A DNA stretch of 64,000 nt from Scybalocola_A sp900557175 (GCA_937890745.1 CALADH010000096.1:1-64000); one strand, 5' to 3'; positions 7,872-17,265 are shown, counted from the stretch's first letter. Made by a program: numbers and translations. The notes: generated from the sequence alone by a model not told the origin.

Positions 7872-9191
7872 ATGAAAAAAGTCGTAAAATTTGGCGGAAG
7901 CTCATTGGCAAGTGCACAGCAGTTTATGAAGGTTGGGGAAATTATACGTAAAGAAGATTCGAGAAGATATGTCATACCAAGTGCGCCGGGCAAAAGATAT
8001 GCCGATGATACAAAAGTGACCGATATGCTTTACGAATGTTATGCGATGGCTGAGGCCGGGGAGGATTATACGGCGTTTTTAAATAAAATAAAATCGAGAT
8101 ATGATGAGATTATCGGCGGACTGGGACTTGATCTGTCGCTGGACGTAGAGTTTGAGACGATTCATGAAAATTTTGAAAAACAGGCCGGTGTTGATTATGC
8201 GGCGTCAAGAGGTGAATATTTAAACGGTATTGTGATGGCATCTTACCTTGGTTTTGAATTTGTTGATGCCGCCGATGTCATTTTCTTTAAAAAAGACGGC
8301 AGCCTTAATGAAGAAAAGACAAATACAGCGATTGCAAAGCGGCTTAAAAAAACGGAATATGCAGTCATTCCGGGATTTTACGGTGCAGCGGAAAACGGCC
8401 GGATTAAGACGTTTTCAAGAGGCGGTTCAGATATCACAGGTTCTCTTGTGGCAAAGGCAATTCAGGCAGACCTTTATGAAAACTGGACGGATGTCTCAGG
8501 CTTTCTTGTGGCGGATCCGAGAATCATCAATAATCCGGAAGTTATTGAGAGTATTACGTATAAAGAGCTTCGTGAGCTTTCCTATATGGGGGCGACAGTA
8601 CTTCACGAGGATGCGATTTTTCCGGTAAGAAAAGAAGGTATTCCGATTAATATTAAAAATACAAATGATCCCGATCAGGCCGGAACGATGATTGTGGAAA
8701 GCACATGCCGCCGACCGAAGTATACGATTACAGGTATAGCCGGGAAGAAAGGCTTTGTTTCCATTAATATTGATAAGGCGATGATGAATTCGGAAATCGG
8801 TTTTGGCCGCAAGGTGCTTGGAGTTTTTGAAGATAACGGTCTTTCTTTTGAACATATGCCTTCAGGCATTGATACGATGACGGTATTTGTCCATGCCGAT
8901 GAATTTGAACCGCTGGAGCAGCAGATTATTGCGGGTATTCACCGCGCGGTGCATCCGGATACGGTGGAACTTGAGTCAGACTTGGCGCTGATTGCGATTG
9001 TAGGCCGCGGTATGAAGTCAACAAGAGGAACAGCCGGCCGTATATTTTCAGCGCTTGCCCATGCCCGTGTCAATGTGAAGATGATCGATCAGGGTTCCAG
9101 TGAGTTAAATATTATTGTTGGCGTCAGCAACAGTGAATTTGACAGAGCTATACGGGCAATTTACGATATTTTTGTGACAGCACAGCTTTAA
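7872..9191 (+). CDS. lysC: Aspartate kinase
   Basis: Phosphorylates L-aspartate at the head of the lysine/threonine/methionine and diaminopimelate pathway. The N-terminal kinase domain begins KKVVKFGGSSLAS and contains FSRGGSDITGSL and the substrate-binding region around LHEDAIFPVRKEGIP. The last 140 residues hold two ACT regulatory domains (GFVSINIDKAMMN; LALIAIVGRGMKS), so feedback inhibition by lysine or threonine is expected. At 439 residues it is a monofunctional aspartokinase, with no homoserine dehydrogenase fused. GGGAGGAAT lies just before the ATG. It is unrelated to the transporter downstream, which has its own leader. Confidence 0.93.
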   Translation: MKKVVKFGGSSLASAQQFMKVGEIIRKEDSRRYVIPSAPGKRYADDTKVTDMLYECYAMAEAGEDYTAFLNKIKSRYDEIIGGLGLDLSLDVEFETIHENFEKQAGVDYAASRGEYLNGIVMASYLGFEFVDAADVIFFKKDGSLNEEKTNTAIAKRLKKTEYAVIPGFYGAAENGRIKTFSRGGSDITGSLVAKAIQADLYENWTDVSGFLVADPRIINNPEVIESITYKELRELSYMGATVLHEDAIFPVRKEGIPINIKNTNDPDQAGTMIVESTCRRPKYTITGIAGKKGFVSINIDKAMMNSEIGFGRKVLGVFEDNGLSFEHMPSGIDTMTVFVHADEFEPLEQQIIAGIHRAVHPDTVELESDLALIAIVGRGMKSTRGTAGRIFSALAHARVNVKMIDQGSSELNIIVGVSNSEFDRAIRAIYDIFVTAQL

Positions 9192-9192
9192 A

Positions 9193-9234
9193 GTAACAGA
9201 TGTTACGGAAAAAGGCGCTTTTATCGTGTATAAT
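9193..9234 (+). promoter_or_regulatory. Palindrome and -10 element ahead of the NitT/TauT-type transporter
   Basis: A perfect dyad GTAACA-GA-TGTTAC (9193-9206) lies 22 bases upstream of a consensus TATAAT (9229-9234); no good -35 is seen. The 110-base leader that follows can pair GCAGC with GCTGC (about 9271-9291) and TCTGC with GCAGA, but I recognise no known riboswitch class in it. Confidence 0.4.
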
Positions 9235-9344
9235 GGATAAGCAACAAAAAAGATAGTCTGCGGATTTTTTGGCAGCGTGCATCAGGCTGCATTGCGGCAG
9301 AATTTACAGATATCGGAAATAATAATAAAAAGGAGACATGTTTT

Positions 9345-10442
9345 ATGAAGAAGATAACGGCTTTTTTGCTTGCAGCGCTTTTGAGTGTTTCTGTGCTTTC
9401 AGGATGTGGTACACCTGCAGATAAAGCGGAAACTAAAAGCAGTGTCAGTGAGACGGAAAGTGTCAAGGCGGCTGAGGACAGTCAGAAAGAAGATGGCACA
9501 GAAACAGGGGAGAGTAAAGAAAGCAGTACGGCGGCACCGGTGGATGTGCGTGTGATGGCACTTAAAGGTCCGACAGCGATGGGTATGGTCAAAATGATGG
9601 ATGATGCCGAGGCCGGGAAGCTTACAAATGAAAACTATAATTTTACAATCGCAGCTTCTGTGGATGAAGTAACACCGAAGCTTGTGAAAGGTGAAGCGGA
9701 TATAGCGGCAGTGCCGGCAAATCTTGCATCTGTTTTATATAATAATACAGAAGGCGGCGTTCAGGTACTGGCAATTAATACGCTCGGTGTTTTATATATT
9801 GCGGAAAATGGCGATACGATACAGTCGGTGAAAGACTTGGCGGGCAAAACAATTTATGCCAGCGGCAAAGGTGCGACACCGGAGTATGCCTTAAATTATA
9901 TTTTAAGTGCCAATGGCCTTGATCCTCAGAAGGATGTCACGATTGAGTGGAAAAGCGAACATTCAGAATGTGTTGCTGCGATGACAAAGGATGACACGGC
10001 TATTGCGATGCTGCCGCAGCCATTCCTTACAACAGCGCAGACAAAGAATGAAAATATACGTGCGGCACTGGATTTAACTGAGGAATGGGAAAAGGTTCAG
10101 GAAAATGCCGATGAAAAGAGTTCGCTTTTAACAGGTGTTGTTGTTGTCAGAACTGATTTTGCAAAAGAAAATCCGGAAGCAGTAGCAGACTTTTTAGATC
10201 ATTATAAAGCGTCTGTTGAGTTTGTAAATTCAGATGTAGACACAGGGGCAGCGCTTGTCGGAAAGTATGATATTGTGCCGGAGCCGGTTGCTAAAAAAGC
10301 AATTCCGGAATGTAATATTGTTTATATTGACGGCGCTGATATGAAAGCACAGCTGTCAGGCTATTTAAGTGTACTGATGGAACAAAATGCGAAGGCTGTC
10401 GGCGGACAGCTTCCGGGAGATGATTTTTATTACAGCCGGTAA
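9345..10442 (+). CDS. ABC transporter substrate-binding lipoprotein, NitT/TauT (SsuA/THI5-like) type
   Basis: A 365-residue lipoprotein with lipobox SVLSGC (Cys21), then a Ser/Glu/Lys-rich linker of about 40 residues before the binding domain. The fold signature is that of SsuA/TauA/THI5-like proteins: ALKGPTAMGMVKMMDDA, KGEADIAAVPANLASVLYN, and a hinge near GKTIYASGKGATPEYALNY. These carry sulfonates, taurine, nitrate, thiamine precursors or similar small molecules; the ligand cannot be named from sequence. It heads a three-gene operon with permease and ATPase, in the order binding protein, permease, ATPase. Confidence 0.85.
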   Translation: MKKITAFLLAALLSVSVLSGCGTPADKAETKSSVSETESVKAAEDSQKEDGTETGESKESSTAAPVDVRVMALKGPTAMGMVKMMDDAEAGKLTNENYNFTIAASVDEVTPKLVKGEADIAAVPANLASVLYNNTEGGVQVLAINTLGVLYIAENGDTIQSVKDLAGKTIYASGKGATPEYALNYILSANGLDPQKDVTIEWKSEHSECVAAMTKDDTAIAMLPQPFLTTAQTKNENIRAALDLTEEWEKVQENADEKSSLLTGVVVVRTDFAKENPEAVADFLDHYKASVEFVNSDVDTGAALVGKYDIVPEPVAKKAIPECNIVYIDGADMKAQLSGYLSVLMEQNAKAVGGQLPGDDFYYSR

Positions 10443-10446
10443 AGAG

Positions 10447-11196
10447 ATGAAAAGAGTAAAAATTAAATGGTGGGCTGTGTTGTTTTGGCTGCTTGTGTGG
10501 CAGGCAGCCGCGATGGCAATCGGACAGGAGATACTTTTAGTATCTCCTATTGCTGTTATAAGGCGCCTTTTTGTGCTTGCCGGTGAGTCTGTATTTTGGC
10601 AGTCTGTCGGATTTTCGCTGCTGCGCATCATAGCCGGATTTTTTGGGGCGCTTTTGTGCGGAACGCTGTTTGCGGGACTTTCTGCACGCTTTTTGCTTGT
10701 AAAGCAGCTTTTAGCGCCATTAATGCTGACGATTAAGACGATTCCGGTCGCTTCTTTTGTCATTCTCGTACTTATATGGGTATCTTCAAAAAATTTGTCG
10801 GTGCTCATTTCGTTTTTAATGGTGCTTCCGATTATTTATACAAATGTACTGGACGGCATTGAGGCGGCCGACAGCCAGCTGCTTGAAATGGCGTCGGTTT
10901 TTAAGGTTCCGGCAGGACGGCGCATCCGTTATATTTATGTATCGGAGGTTTTACCGTTTTTTAAGACGGGCGCGCTTGTGGCGCTTGGACTTTGCTGGAA
11001 AGCCGGTGTGGCTGCAGAAGTCATCGGTATACCGAAAAACTCGATCGGAGAGCATTTGTATAATGCAAAGGTGTATTTAGATACGCCGGATTTATTTGCG
11101 TGGACGCTCGTTATTATTATAATAAGTCTTGTATTTGAAAAGATATTTTTGGCGCTGTTAAATTTTGTTGTGAAGCGGCTTGAAAGGATGGTGTAA
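10447..11196 (+). CDS. ABC transporter permease, SsuC/TauC-like
   Basis: A 249-residue inner-membrane permease with about six hydrophobic segments and the EAA loop that docks to the ATPase (EMASVFKVPAGRRIRYIYVSEVLP). The C-terminal GLCWKAGVAAEVIG is typical of the NitT/TauT permease family. The start is set at ATG 10447 (MKRVKIKWWAVLFW), four bases after the binding-protein stop; the in-frame start at 10387 would overlap that gene. The ribosome site is weak, so translational coupling is likely. Confidence 0.87.
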   Translation: MKRVKIKWWAVLFWLLVWQAAAMAIGQEILLVSPIAVIRRLFVLAGESVFWQSVGFSLLRIIAGFFGALLCGTLFAGLSARFLLVKQLLAPLMLTIKTIPVASFVILVLIWVSSKNLSVLISFLMVLPIIYTNVLDGIEAADSQLLEMASVFKVPAGRRIRYIYVSEVLPFFKTGALVALGLCWKAGVAAEVIGIPKNSIGEHLYNAKVYLDTPDLFAWTLVIIIISLVFEKIFLALLNFVVKRLERMV

Positions 11197-11197
11197 G

Positions 11198-11791
11198 ATG
11201 TCTGTTGAAGTAAGGGGCTTAAGTAAAAGCTACGGGGAAAAGCAGGTGCTGCAAAATTTCAGCGCCGTTTTTAAGACAGGCAAAACAACGTGCATTATGG
11301 GCAATTCAGGCTGCGGTAAGACAACGCTTTTAAGGCTGCTTTTAGGACTTGAGACGGCTGATGCCGGAGAGATTGTGCTGCCTCCTAAAATGAAGCCGAG
11401 TGTTGTTTTTCAGGAGGACAGATTGTGCAATAATTTAAGCGCCGGCGCTAATGTACGCCTTGTCATCCCCGGGCGGCCAAAAGACGGTATGATTGAAAAA
11501 GGCTTTGAGATGATGGGATTATCTGAATGTATCCACCGTCCGGCGAGAGAACTCTCCGGCGGTATGCGCCGCCGTGTCGCTCTGCTGCGGGCGCTTTTGG
11601 CAGACTGGAATGTGCTTTTTATGGACGAGCCATTTAAAGGGCTGGATGAGAAGACAAAGGCGGACGTTATTGAATATACGAAAAATCTCTGCCGCGGCAA
11701 AACTGTGATTTGTGTCACCCATGACGCAAATGAAGCGAAGCTGCTTGGCGCGGCAGAAATTATGGAGATGCAGGGTACTTATGTCATGTAG
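11198..11791 (+). CDS. ABC transporter ATP-binding protein, SsuB/TauB-like, short form
   Basis: The ATPase of the NitT/TauT-type importer. It has Walker A GNSGCGKTT near residue 37, Q-loop VVFQEDRL, signature LSGGMRRRVALLRAL, Walker B VLFMDEPFKGLD and a switch His in CVTHDANEA. At 197 residues it is clearly shorter than the roughly 250 usual for SsuB/TauB; it stops soon after the H-loop and lacks the C-terminal extension, but all catalytic motifs are present. ATG 11198 follows the permease stop by one base. The 3' end overlaps the convergent TetR gene by 13 bases, and no terminator is visible between them. Confidence 0.85.
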   Translation: MSVEVRGLSKSYGEKQVLQNFSAVFKTGKTTCIMGNSGCGKTTLLRLLLGLETADAGEIVLPPKMKPSVVFQEDRLCNNLSAGANVRLVIPGRPKDGMIEKGFEMMGLSECIHRPARELSGGMRRRVALLRALLADWNVLFMDEPFKGLDEKTKADVIEYTKNLCRGKTVICVTHDANEAKLLGAAEIMEMQGTYVM

Positions 11792-12384
11792 TGATTCCGT
11801 ATAATCTGCCGTATGATTTTGTAAATGTACGGCTTTATTTCTTTAAGCGGCACAGGCTGGTTATAAAGAATTGTATTGTAGCTGACGCCGCTGACAAATT
11901 CAATAATCGAAAAGACCATAATTTCAGGATCTTTGAATGTATGCTTGGACTGGCGCAGAAGATTGTCAAAAATAAAATAGATATTTTCTTCGGCATTGTC
12001 TGATGAAGCAATCAGTGCATTTTTAAAAATGCCCCAGCTTAGATGCTTGGAAATAAAGTTGAGCAGTGCATGGTTATTTTCAAGCTGGTTAATAATATGT
12101 TCTGCCATAAAAACAATCTGATCTTCAAAATCTGTCAGTCCGGATTGCTTTAGCTTTTCATAAGCAGTAAGAAAAAGCTGGCTTGCCTTATGTGAAATCA
12201 ATTTGTTGCGTATGTCATATTTATCCTGAAAGTATAAGTAAAAGGTTCCTTTGGCAACACCGGCCTTTTCGACAATATCTGAAATGGAAGTTTTTTGAAT
12301 ACCCTTTGATGTAAATAAGTCAAAGGCTGTATTTAAAAGAGCTTCCTTTTTTTGTTTTTTATTGGACTCTAATTTTTCGCCCAT
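11779..12384 (-). CDS. TetR-family transcriptional regulator
   Basis: A 201-residue repressor-type regulator. The N-terminal helix-turn-helix is classic (ALLNTAFDLFTSKGIQKTS, then ISDIVEKAGVAKGTFYLYF). The C-terminal ligand-binding domain is helical and not assignable to a specific ligand. It is divergent from the MMPL exporter, and the shared intergenic region has three similar TGAC-N5-GTCA sites overlapping or flanking both promoters. It therefore very likely represses itself and the exporter operon until an amphiphilic or toxic ligand is bound. Ribosome site GGAGGT precedes the start on the minus strand. Confidence 0.9.
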   Translation of the reverse strand: MGEKLESNKKQKKEALLNTAFDLFTSKGIQKTSISDIVEKAGVAKGTFYLYFQDKYDIRNKLISHKASQLFLTAYEKLKQSGLTDFEDQIVFMAEHIINQLENNHALLNFISKHLSWGIFKNALIASSDNAEENIYFIFDNLLRQSKHTFKDPEIMVFSIIEFVSGVSYNTILYNQPVPLKEIKPYIYKIIRQIIRNHYMT

Positions 12385-12434
12385 GTGAAAGACCTCCGTG
12401 TAAATTTTTAATGATTTTTAGCTCTGCAACTAAA

Positions 12435-12463
12435 GTATTATCACAAAAATGACCAAAAGTCAA
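12435..12463 (-). promoter_or_regulatory. tetR promoter with overlapping operator-like site
   Basis: On the minus strand, TTGACT (12463-12458) and TAATAC (12440-12435) are 17 bases apart. The dyad TGAC-CAAAA-GTCA (12450-12462) overlaps the -35 box, as expected for autorepression. Confidence 0.75.
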
Positions 12464-12492
12464 TTCTTTATAAAAAATTAATAAAATAAATA

Positions 12493-12551
12493 TTGACTGA
12501 TAGTCATTTTGGGTGTATAACAAGACTGAAATAAAAAATGACCGATAGGCA
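12493..12551 (+). promoter_or_regulatory. MMPL operon promoter with two operator-like sites
   Basis: TTGACT (12493-12498) and TATAAC (12516-12521) are 17 bases apart. A dyad TGACT-GAT-AGTCA (12494-12506) covers the -35, and a related imperfect copy TGACC-GAT-AGGCA (12539-12551) lies downstream of the start point. Both match the site at the tetR promoter. Confidence 0.75.
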
Positions 12552-12575
12552 ATGTGCAAAAAGGAGAGGAAAGAA

Positions 12576-14663
12576 ATGGTGAAATTTGGTAAACAGGTGG
12601 CAAAGCACAAGACGCTTGTCATTATTATATGTGTGCTGCTGCTGATCCCATCTGTCTTCGGGTATGCTAAAACCCGTATTAATTACGATATTTTAAGCTA
12701 TCTGCCGGATAACCTTGAAACGGTGAAGGGGCAGGATATTCTTGTGGATGAATTTGGCATGGGCGCCTTTTCCATGGTTATTGTTGAAGACATGGAAAAT
12801 AAGGACGTGGCAAAGCTGGAAGAAAAGATTGAGTCTATCGACCATGTAAAGGATGTTTTATGGGTTGATGATGTGACAGACTTAAGCTTTCCGGTGGAGA
12901 TGTTCCCGGAGGATATCAGGGAGGCGTTTTTTCAGGGCGATGCGACAATGATGGTTGCCCTGTTTGATGATACGACTTCGGCAGATGATACGATGCAGGC
13001 GATTACCGACATAAGAAATACGACCGGCAAACAGTGCTTTGCCAGCGGTATGTCCGGCGTTGTCACAGATATTAAAAATTTGTCGCTGGAGGAGATGCCG
13101 GTTTATGTGATTATTGCGGCGCTGCTTTGTTTTATTATTTTAGGCCTGACAATGGAGTCGATTGTTGTTCCGGTGCTTTTCTTATTCAGTATCGGCGCGG
13201 CAATTTTATATAACCTTGGAAGCAACGTTTTCTTAGGCGAGATTTCTTATATTACGCAGGCGCTGACGGCGGTACTGCAGCTCGGTGTGACGATGGATTA
13301 TTCGATTTTCCTTTTAAACAGTTACGAGGAAAATAAGCAGCGTTTTCCGGGTGATAAAAACAGAGCGATGGCTCATGCGATTTCAAATACATTCAAATCA
13401 GTCATCGGAAGCTCGGTGACAACGATTGCCGGCTTTGCGGCATTATGCTGTATGAGCTTTATGCTTGGCAGGGATATCGGTATTGTCATGTCGAAGGGTG
13501 TTGTCATCGGCGTGCTCTGCTGTATTATTTTCCTTCCGGCACTTATTTTGCAGTGCGATGGTATTATTGAAAAGACAAAACATAAATCATTGATTCCGGA
13601 TTTGACAAAGATATCTCACTGGATTACAAAGCATCATGTGATTTTTGTTGTGATTTTCCTTGTGCTTTTATTCCCTGCAATTTATGGCAATAACAATACA
13701 AAAATATATTATAACATTGATAAATCACTGCCGCAGACGTTAGACAGTGCGGTAGCCAATAAAAAACTTAATGATGAGTTTAATATGAACAATGTTCATA
13801 TGGTGCTTCTTAAAAACGGACTTGATGCGAAGGATAAGAGCGCGATGATCAAGGAAATCGAAGATGTAGAGGGCGTGAAGTGGGCGCTTGGCATGGATTC
13901 GATTGTCGGGACAGCAGTGCCGGATTCAATGATTCCAGATGATGTCAAGTCGATGTTAAAGAGCGATAACTATGAGCTGGAATTTATATGCTCGGATTAT
14001 AAGACAGCAACGCCTGAGGTCAATGCACAGATTGATACGATTAATAATATCGTAAAATCATACAGCAGTGATTCGATGGTGATTGGTGAGGCACCGCTGA
14101 CAAGCGATTTGGAAAAGGTCACAGATGTGGATCTTCGAAATGTAAATATCCTTTCCATTGCGGCTATTTTCCTTATCATTATGATTAATTTTAAATCAAT
14201 ATCGCTGCCGGTTATTCTTGTGGCAGTCATTGAATTTGCAATTTTTGTCAACATGGGTATTCCGTATTATACAGGAACGGAGCTGCCGTTTGTGGCAAGT
14301 ATTGTCATAGGTACGATTCAGCTGGGCGCAACGGTTGATTATGCGATTCTTATGACAAACCGGTACCAGAAAGAGAGAAGCCGCGGCCTCGATAAATGGG
14401 ATGCCGTCAGAAAGGCACACAGTCTTTCGATGAAATCGATCCTTATCAGCGGTATGACATTTTTTGCAGCGACCTTTGGTGTCAGCATTTATTCAAAAAT
14501 TGATATGATTAATTCAATATGTACGCTGCTTGCAAGAGGCGCAATCATCAGTACACTTGTTGTTGTTTGTGTACTTCCGGCACTGTTGCTTATATTTGAC
14601 AAGGTTATTGTAAAAACAAGTTATCAGTTCCTTAATAATGGTAAGAAAATTAAGAAAGCGTAG
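12576..14663 (+). CDS. MMPL/RND-superfamily exporter (HAE3-like)
   Basis: A 695-residue membrane protein with two repeated halves. Each has one transmembrane segment, an extracellular domain and a block of about five transmembrane segments, as in the MMPL/HAE3 branch of RND transporters. Motifs include NYDILSYLPDNLETVKGQ in half 1, the related YYNIDKSLPQTLDSAVANKK in half 2, and GVTMDYSIFLLNSYEENK / GATVDYAILMTNRYQKER, whose Asp residues are the proton-relay candidates. ATG 12576 is chosen because AGGAGAGG lies 6 bases before it. It probably exports lipids or amphiphiles together with the heptad-repeat protein downstream; the substrate is unknown. Confidence 0.9.
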   Translation: MVKFGKQVAKHKTLVIIICVLLLIPSVFGYAKTRINYDILSYLPDNLETVKGQDILVDEFGMGAFSMVIVEDMENKDVAKLEEKIESIDHVKDVLWVDDVTDLSFPVEMFPEDIREAFFQGDATMMVALFDDTTSADDTMQAITDIRNTTGKQCFASGMSGVVTDIKNLSLEEMPVYVIIAALLCFIILGLTMESIVVPVLFLFSIGAAILYNLGSNVFLGEISYITQALTAVLQLGVTMDYSIFLLNSYEENKQRFPGDKNRAMAHAISNTFKSVIGSSVTTIAGFAALCCMSFMLGRDIGIVMSKGVVIGVLCCIIFLPALILQCDGIIEKTKHKSLIPDLTKISHWITKHHVIFVVIFLVLLFPAIYGNNNTKIYYNIDKSLPQTLDSAVANKKLNDEFNMNNVHMVLLKNGLDAKDKSAMIKEIEDVEGVKWALGMDSIVGTAVPDSMIPDDVKSMLKSDNYELEFICSDYKTATPEVNAQIDTINNIVKSYSSDSMVIGEAPLTSDLEKVTDVDLRNVNILSIAAIFLIIMINFKSISLPVILVAVIEFAIFVNMGIPYYTGTELPFVASIVIGTIQLGATVDYAILMTNRYQKERSRGLDKWDAVRKAHSLSMKSILISGMTFFAATFGVSIYSKIDMINSICTLLARGAIISTLVVVCVLPALLLIFDKVIVKTSYQFLNNGKKIKKA

Positions 14664-14675
14664 GAGGTAAAGACG

Positions 14676-17261
14676 ATGAATCAGAGATTAGGAAAAGCAG
14701 GCATGAAAGCAGCAGCTTTCTTATTGAGCGCGGCAGTGTGGATGGGCAGTATGGTGCCTGTATGTGCCGCTGAAAATACAGATGAAACAAAGGCGGAGAA
14801 CGATTCAAAGACTTCTTCGGATAAAGAAAAAAATGAGACGAAAGAAGTCGGCAAGGATGAAACGGTGTATGTAAAGCTGAATCCTGACGGCACGAAAAAA
14901 GAAGTGATTGTCAGCGACTGGCTGAAAAATCCTGATGGCACAAAATCTATTGAGGATGCCTCGGATTTATCGGATATTAAAAATGTTAAGGGCGATGAGT
15001 CTTATGCCGCAAATGATGACGGCCTTTTATGGGAGAGTGGCGGCAATGATATTTACTATCAGGGAACATCAGATAAAGAGCTTCCGGTTTCCATGAAAAT
15101 ATCTTATTTCCTTGACGGCAAAGAAGTCAGTCCTGAGGAAATCGCAGGCAAGAGCGGTAAGGTGACAATCCGTTATGAATATGAAAATCATGCGACATCA
15201 ACGGCTGTCGTAGACGGCAGGGAGGAGACAGTCACAACGCCGTTTGCTGTTGTGACCGGTGTGATTTTGCCGGGTGATCATTTTAAAAATGTGACAGTGA
15301 CCGGCGGACGCGTCATTTCGGACGGTACAAACAATATTGTTGCGGGCATGGTATTTCCGGGACTTAGTGACAGCTTGAATCTTAAGGATTCAGAACTGAC
15401 AAAAGATGTAAAGCTTCCTGAAACAATAGAAATTACGGCGGATGCCGAAGATTTTCAGATTGATTTGTCGGCGACGGTTGTGACGAGCAGCATTTTTGAT
15501 GAGCTTGGTCTGGATGATATTGACAGTGTTGATGAGCTTACAAATGCGCTTGATGAATTAACAGATGCATCCACACAGCTTGTCGATGGTTCAGGACAGC
15601 TTCTTGACGGTGTGTCAGAACTTAAGGATGCTTCCGGTGAATTTGCATCAGGTATCGACACGCTTTATGAAAAGTCCGGTGAGCTTGCTGACGGTCTGAC
15701 GACATTGGATCAGAGCACAGGAACATTGACGGAAGGCTTAAATCAGCTGAATAACAAAAAGCAGACATTTTCAGACGGCGTGCAGGCACTTCTTGATGGT
15801 GCGACAAAGCTTGAGAGCGGTGCAGGCAGCTTACAAGACGGCGTCGGACAATATACATCCGGTGCAGATACACTGGCAGACGGTGTGCTTTCTTATACCG
15901 AAGGCGCAGATCAGGTTGCATCCGGTGCAGAGGCTTATGTTGCCGGTGTCGGTGCTTTAGATGAAGGTATCGGAACATTGGCATCATCATCAGCCACATT
16001 GCCGGAAGCTATCGGCAAAGTCAATGCTGGTGCACAGGCACTTAAAGCCGGCGCCGGACAGCTTCCGGATGATGAAACAGCGGAGGCACTTAAACAGGCC
16101 GGAACGGCGGTCACAAATGGCGTTAAGTCTATGCATGATAATATTACAGCACTTTTAGAGGCTCTTAATAAGACCGGGGACAGTGACAGTGCGGCGGCAA
16201 TGGTTGAGCTTGTATCACAGACGATGCAGACACTTGTAGCAAATGATACATCTGTATTGCAACTGTTAAATGATGCGGCAGGTATTCAGACAAGTATTGA
16301 CAGTGTGAAGGGACTGGCACCGCAGTCAATTCAGAACAAGGTCAATAGTGTTGAAAATGAATATGCAGGGCGTCTTCAGGATGCCATTGGTTTGCTTGAG
16401 ACAAACATTACAATGGAAAATGCAGTTATTGAGCAGCTTAAAGGTTTTAGCGGAGGCTCACAGGATCTGGAACAGTTAAAAACAGCGCTTCAGGCAATGG
16501 CTGATAAAACAGATCCGGCAAAGGCAGATAGTCTTTATGCCGGTGCGGCGGCGCTTTCGTCCGGCACAAGCGCATTGCTTGACGGTACTGCGGCTTTAAA
16601 ACCGGGCATTGATGCGCTTGCTGATGGCACGCAGCAGCTTGCCGATGGTACAGCCGGCTTATCGGACGGTATTAAGGCACTGACAGATGGCAGCAGTGCG
16701 CTTGTTGAAAACGGAAAGACATTAAGCGACGGCGCCAAAGCTATTGCCGGGGCGTCAGGGCAGCTGAATGCAGGCGCCAAAGCGCTTACATCGCAAAGCG
16801 GTGCTCTAAATGACGGCGCGTCAGCACTTTTGGGCGGTGTGACAGAGCTTTCCGGCGGTCTTTATACACTTTCCGGCGGCGTGGCAGAGCTCTCAGATGG
16901 TGTGGCAGCCCTTGCTGCAGGCGGCACTAAACTTAAGGCAGGAACAAAACAGCTTGCCGATGGCGGAAGCCAGCTTGTAGAAGGCGTCGGCACATTAAAG
17001 GACGGAGGCAGTCAGCTGACGGACGGCGTGAATGCGCTTTATGACGGTGCGAAAGAACTTGCCGACGGTATGAAAGAATTTGATACTGACGGTATTCAGA
17101 AATTAAAATCGACAGTCGATGATGAATTTTCGGGCATGATTGACAGAATGCAGGCTGTTATTGACGCAGGCAGAGATTATCAGACATTTACAAAGCTTGC
17201 CGACGGCACAAAGGGCTCTGTTAAATTTATTATTGAGACAGAGGCAATTAAAGCAGAATAA
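14676..17261 (+). CDS. Secreted YhgE/Pip-like Leu/Gly heptad-repeat partner of the MMPL exporter
   Basis: An 861-residue exported protein with an N-terminal signal peptide ending near VPVCAA. A beta-rich region (about 70-280) is followed by two long tracts of degenerate heptads of the X-X-X-Leu-X-X-Gly type (LADGTQQLADG, LSDGIKALTDG and similar) at about 290-470 and 620-810, separated by an ordinary helical stretch. Similar repeats occur in YhgE/Pip proteins, but this one lacks the terminal membrane domain and ends in a short soluble tail. It starts 12 bases after the MMPL stop with AGGAGGTAAAG, so it is co-expressed and probably forms an extracellular stalk or conduit for the exporter. Confidence 0.75.
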   Translation: MNQRLGKAGMKAAAFLLSAAVWMGSMVPVCAAENTDETKAENDSKTSSDKEKNETKEVGKDETVYVKLNPDGTKKEVIVSDWLKNPDGTKSIEDASDLSDIKNVKGDESYAANDDGLLWESGGNDIYYQGTSDKELPVSMKISYFLDGKEVSPEEIAGKSGKVTIRYEYENHATSTAVVDGREETVTTPFAVVTGVILPGDHFKNVTVTGGRVISDGTNNIVAGMVFPGLSDSLNLKDSELTKDVKLPETIEITADAEDFQIDLSATVVTSSIFDELGLDDIDSVDELTNALDELTDASTQLVDGSGQLLDGVSELKDASGEFASGIDTLYEKSGELADGLTTLDQSTGTLTEGLNQLNNKKQTFSDGVQALLDGATKLESGAGSLQDGVGQYTSGADTLADGVLSYTEGADQVASGAEAYVAGVGALDEGIGTLASSSATLPEAIGKVNAGAQALKAGAGQLPDDETAEALKQAGTAVTNGVKSMHDNITALLEALNKTGDSDSAAAMVELVSQTMQTLVANDTSVLQLLNDAAGIQTSIDSVKGLAPQSIQNKVNSVENEYAGRLQDAIGLLETNITMENAVIEQLKGFSGGSQDLEQLKTALQAMADKTDPAKADSLYAGAAALSSGTSALLDGTAALKPGIDALADGTQQLADGTAGLSDGIKALTDGSSALVENGKTLSDGAKAIAGASGQLNAGAKALTSQSGALNDGASALLGGVTELSGGLYTLSGGVAELSDGVAALAAGGTKLKAGTKQLADGGSQLVEGVGTLKDGGSQLTDGVNALYDGAKELADGMKEFDTDGIQKLKSTVDDEFSGMIDRMQAVIDAGRDYQTFTKLADGTKGSVKFIIETEAIKAE

Positions 17262-17265
17262 AGAG

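Noticed and set aside
9235..9344. TPP riboswitch before the THI5/SsuA-like binding protein
   Set aside because: The conserved thi-box elements are not present; the leader shows only short generic hairpins.
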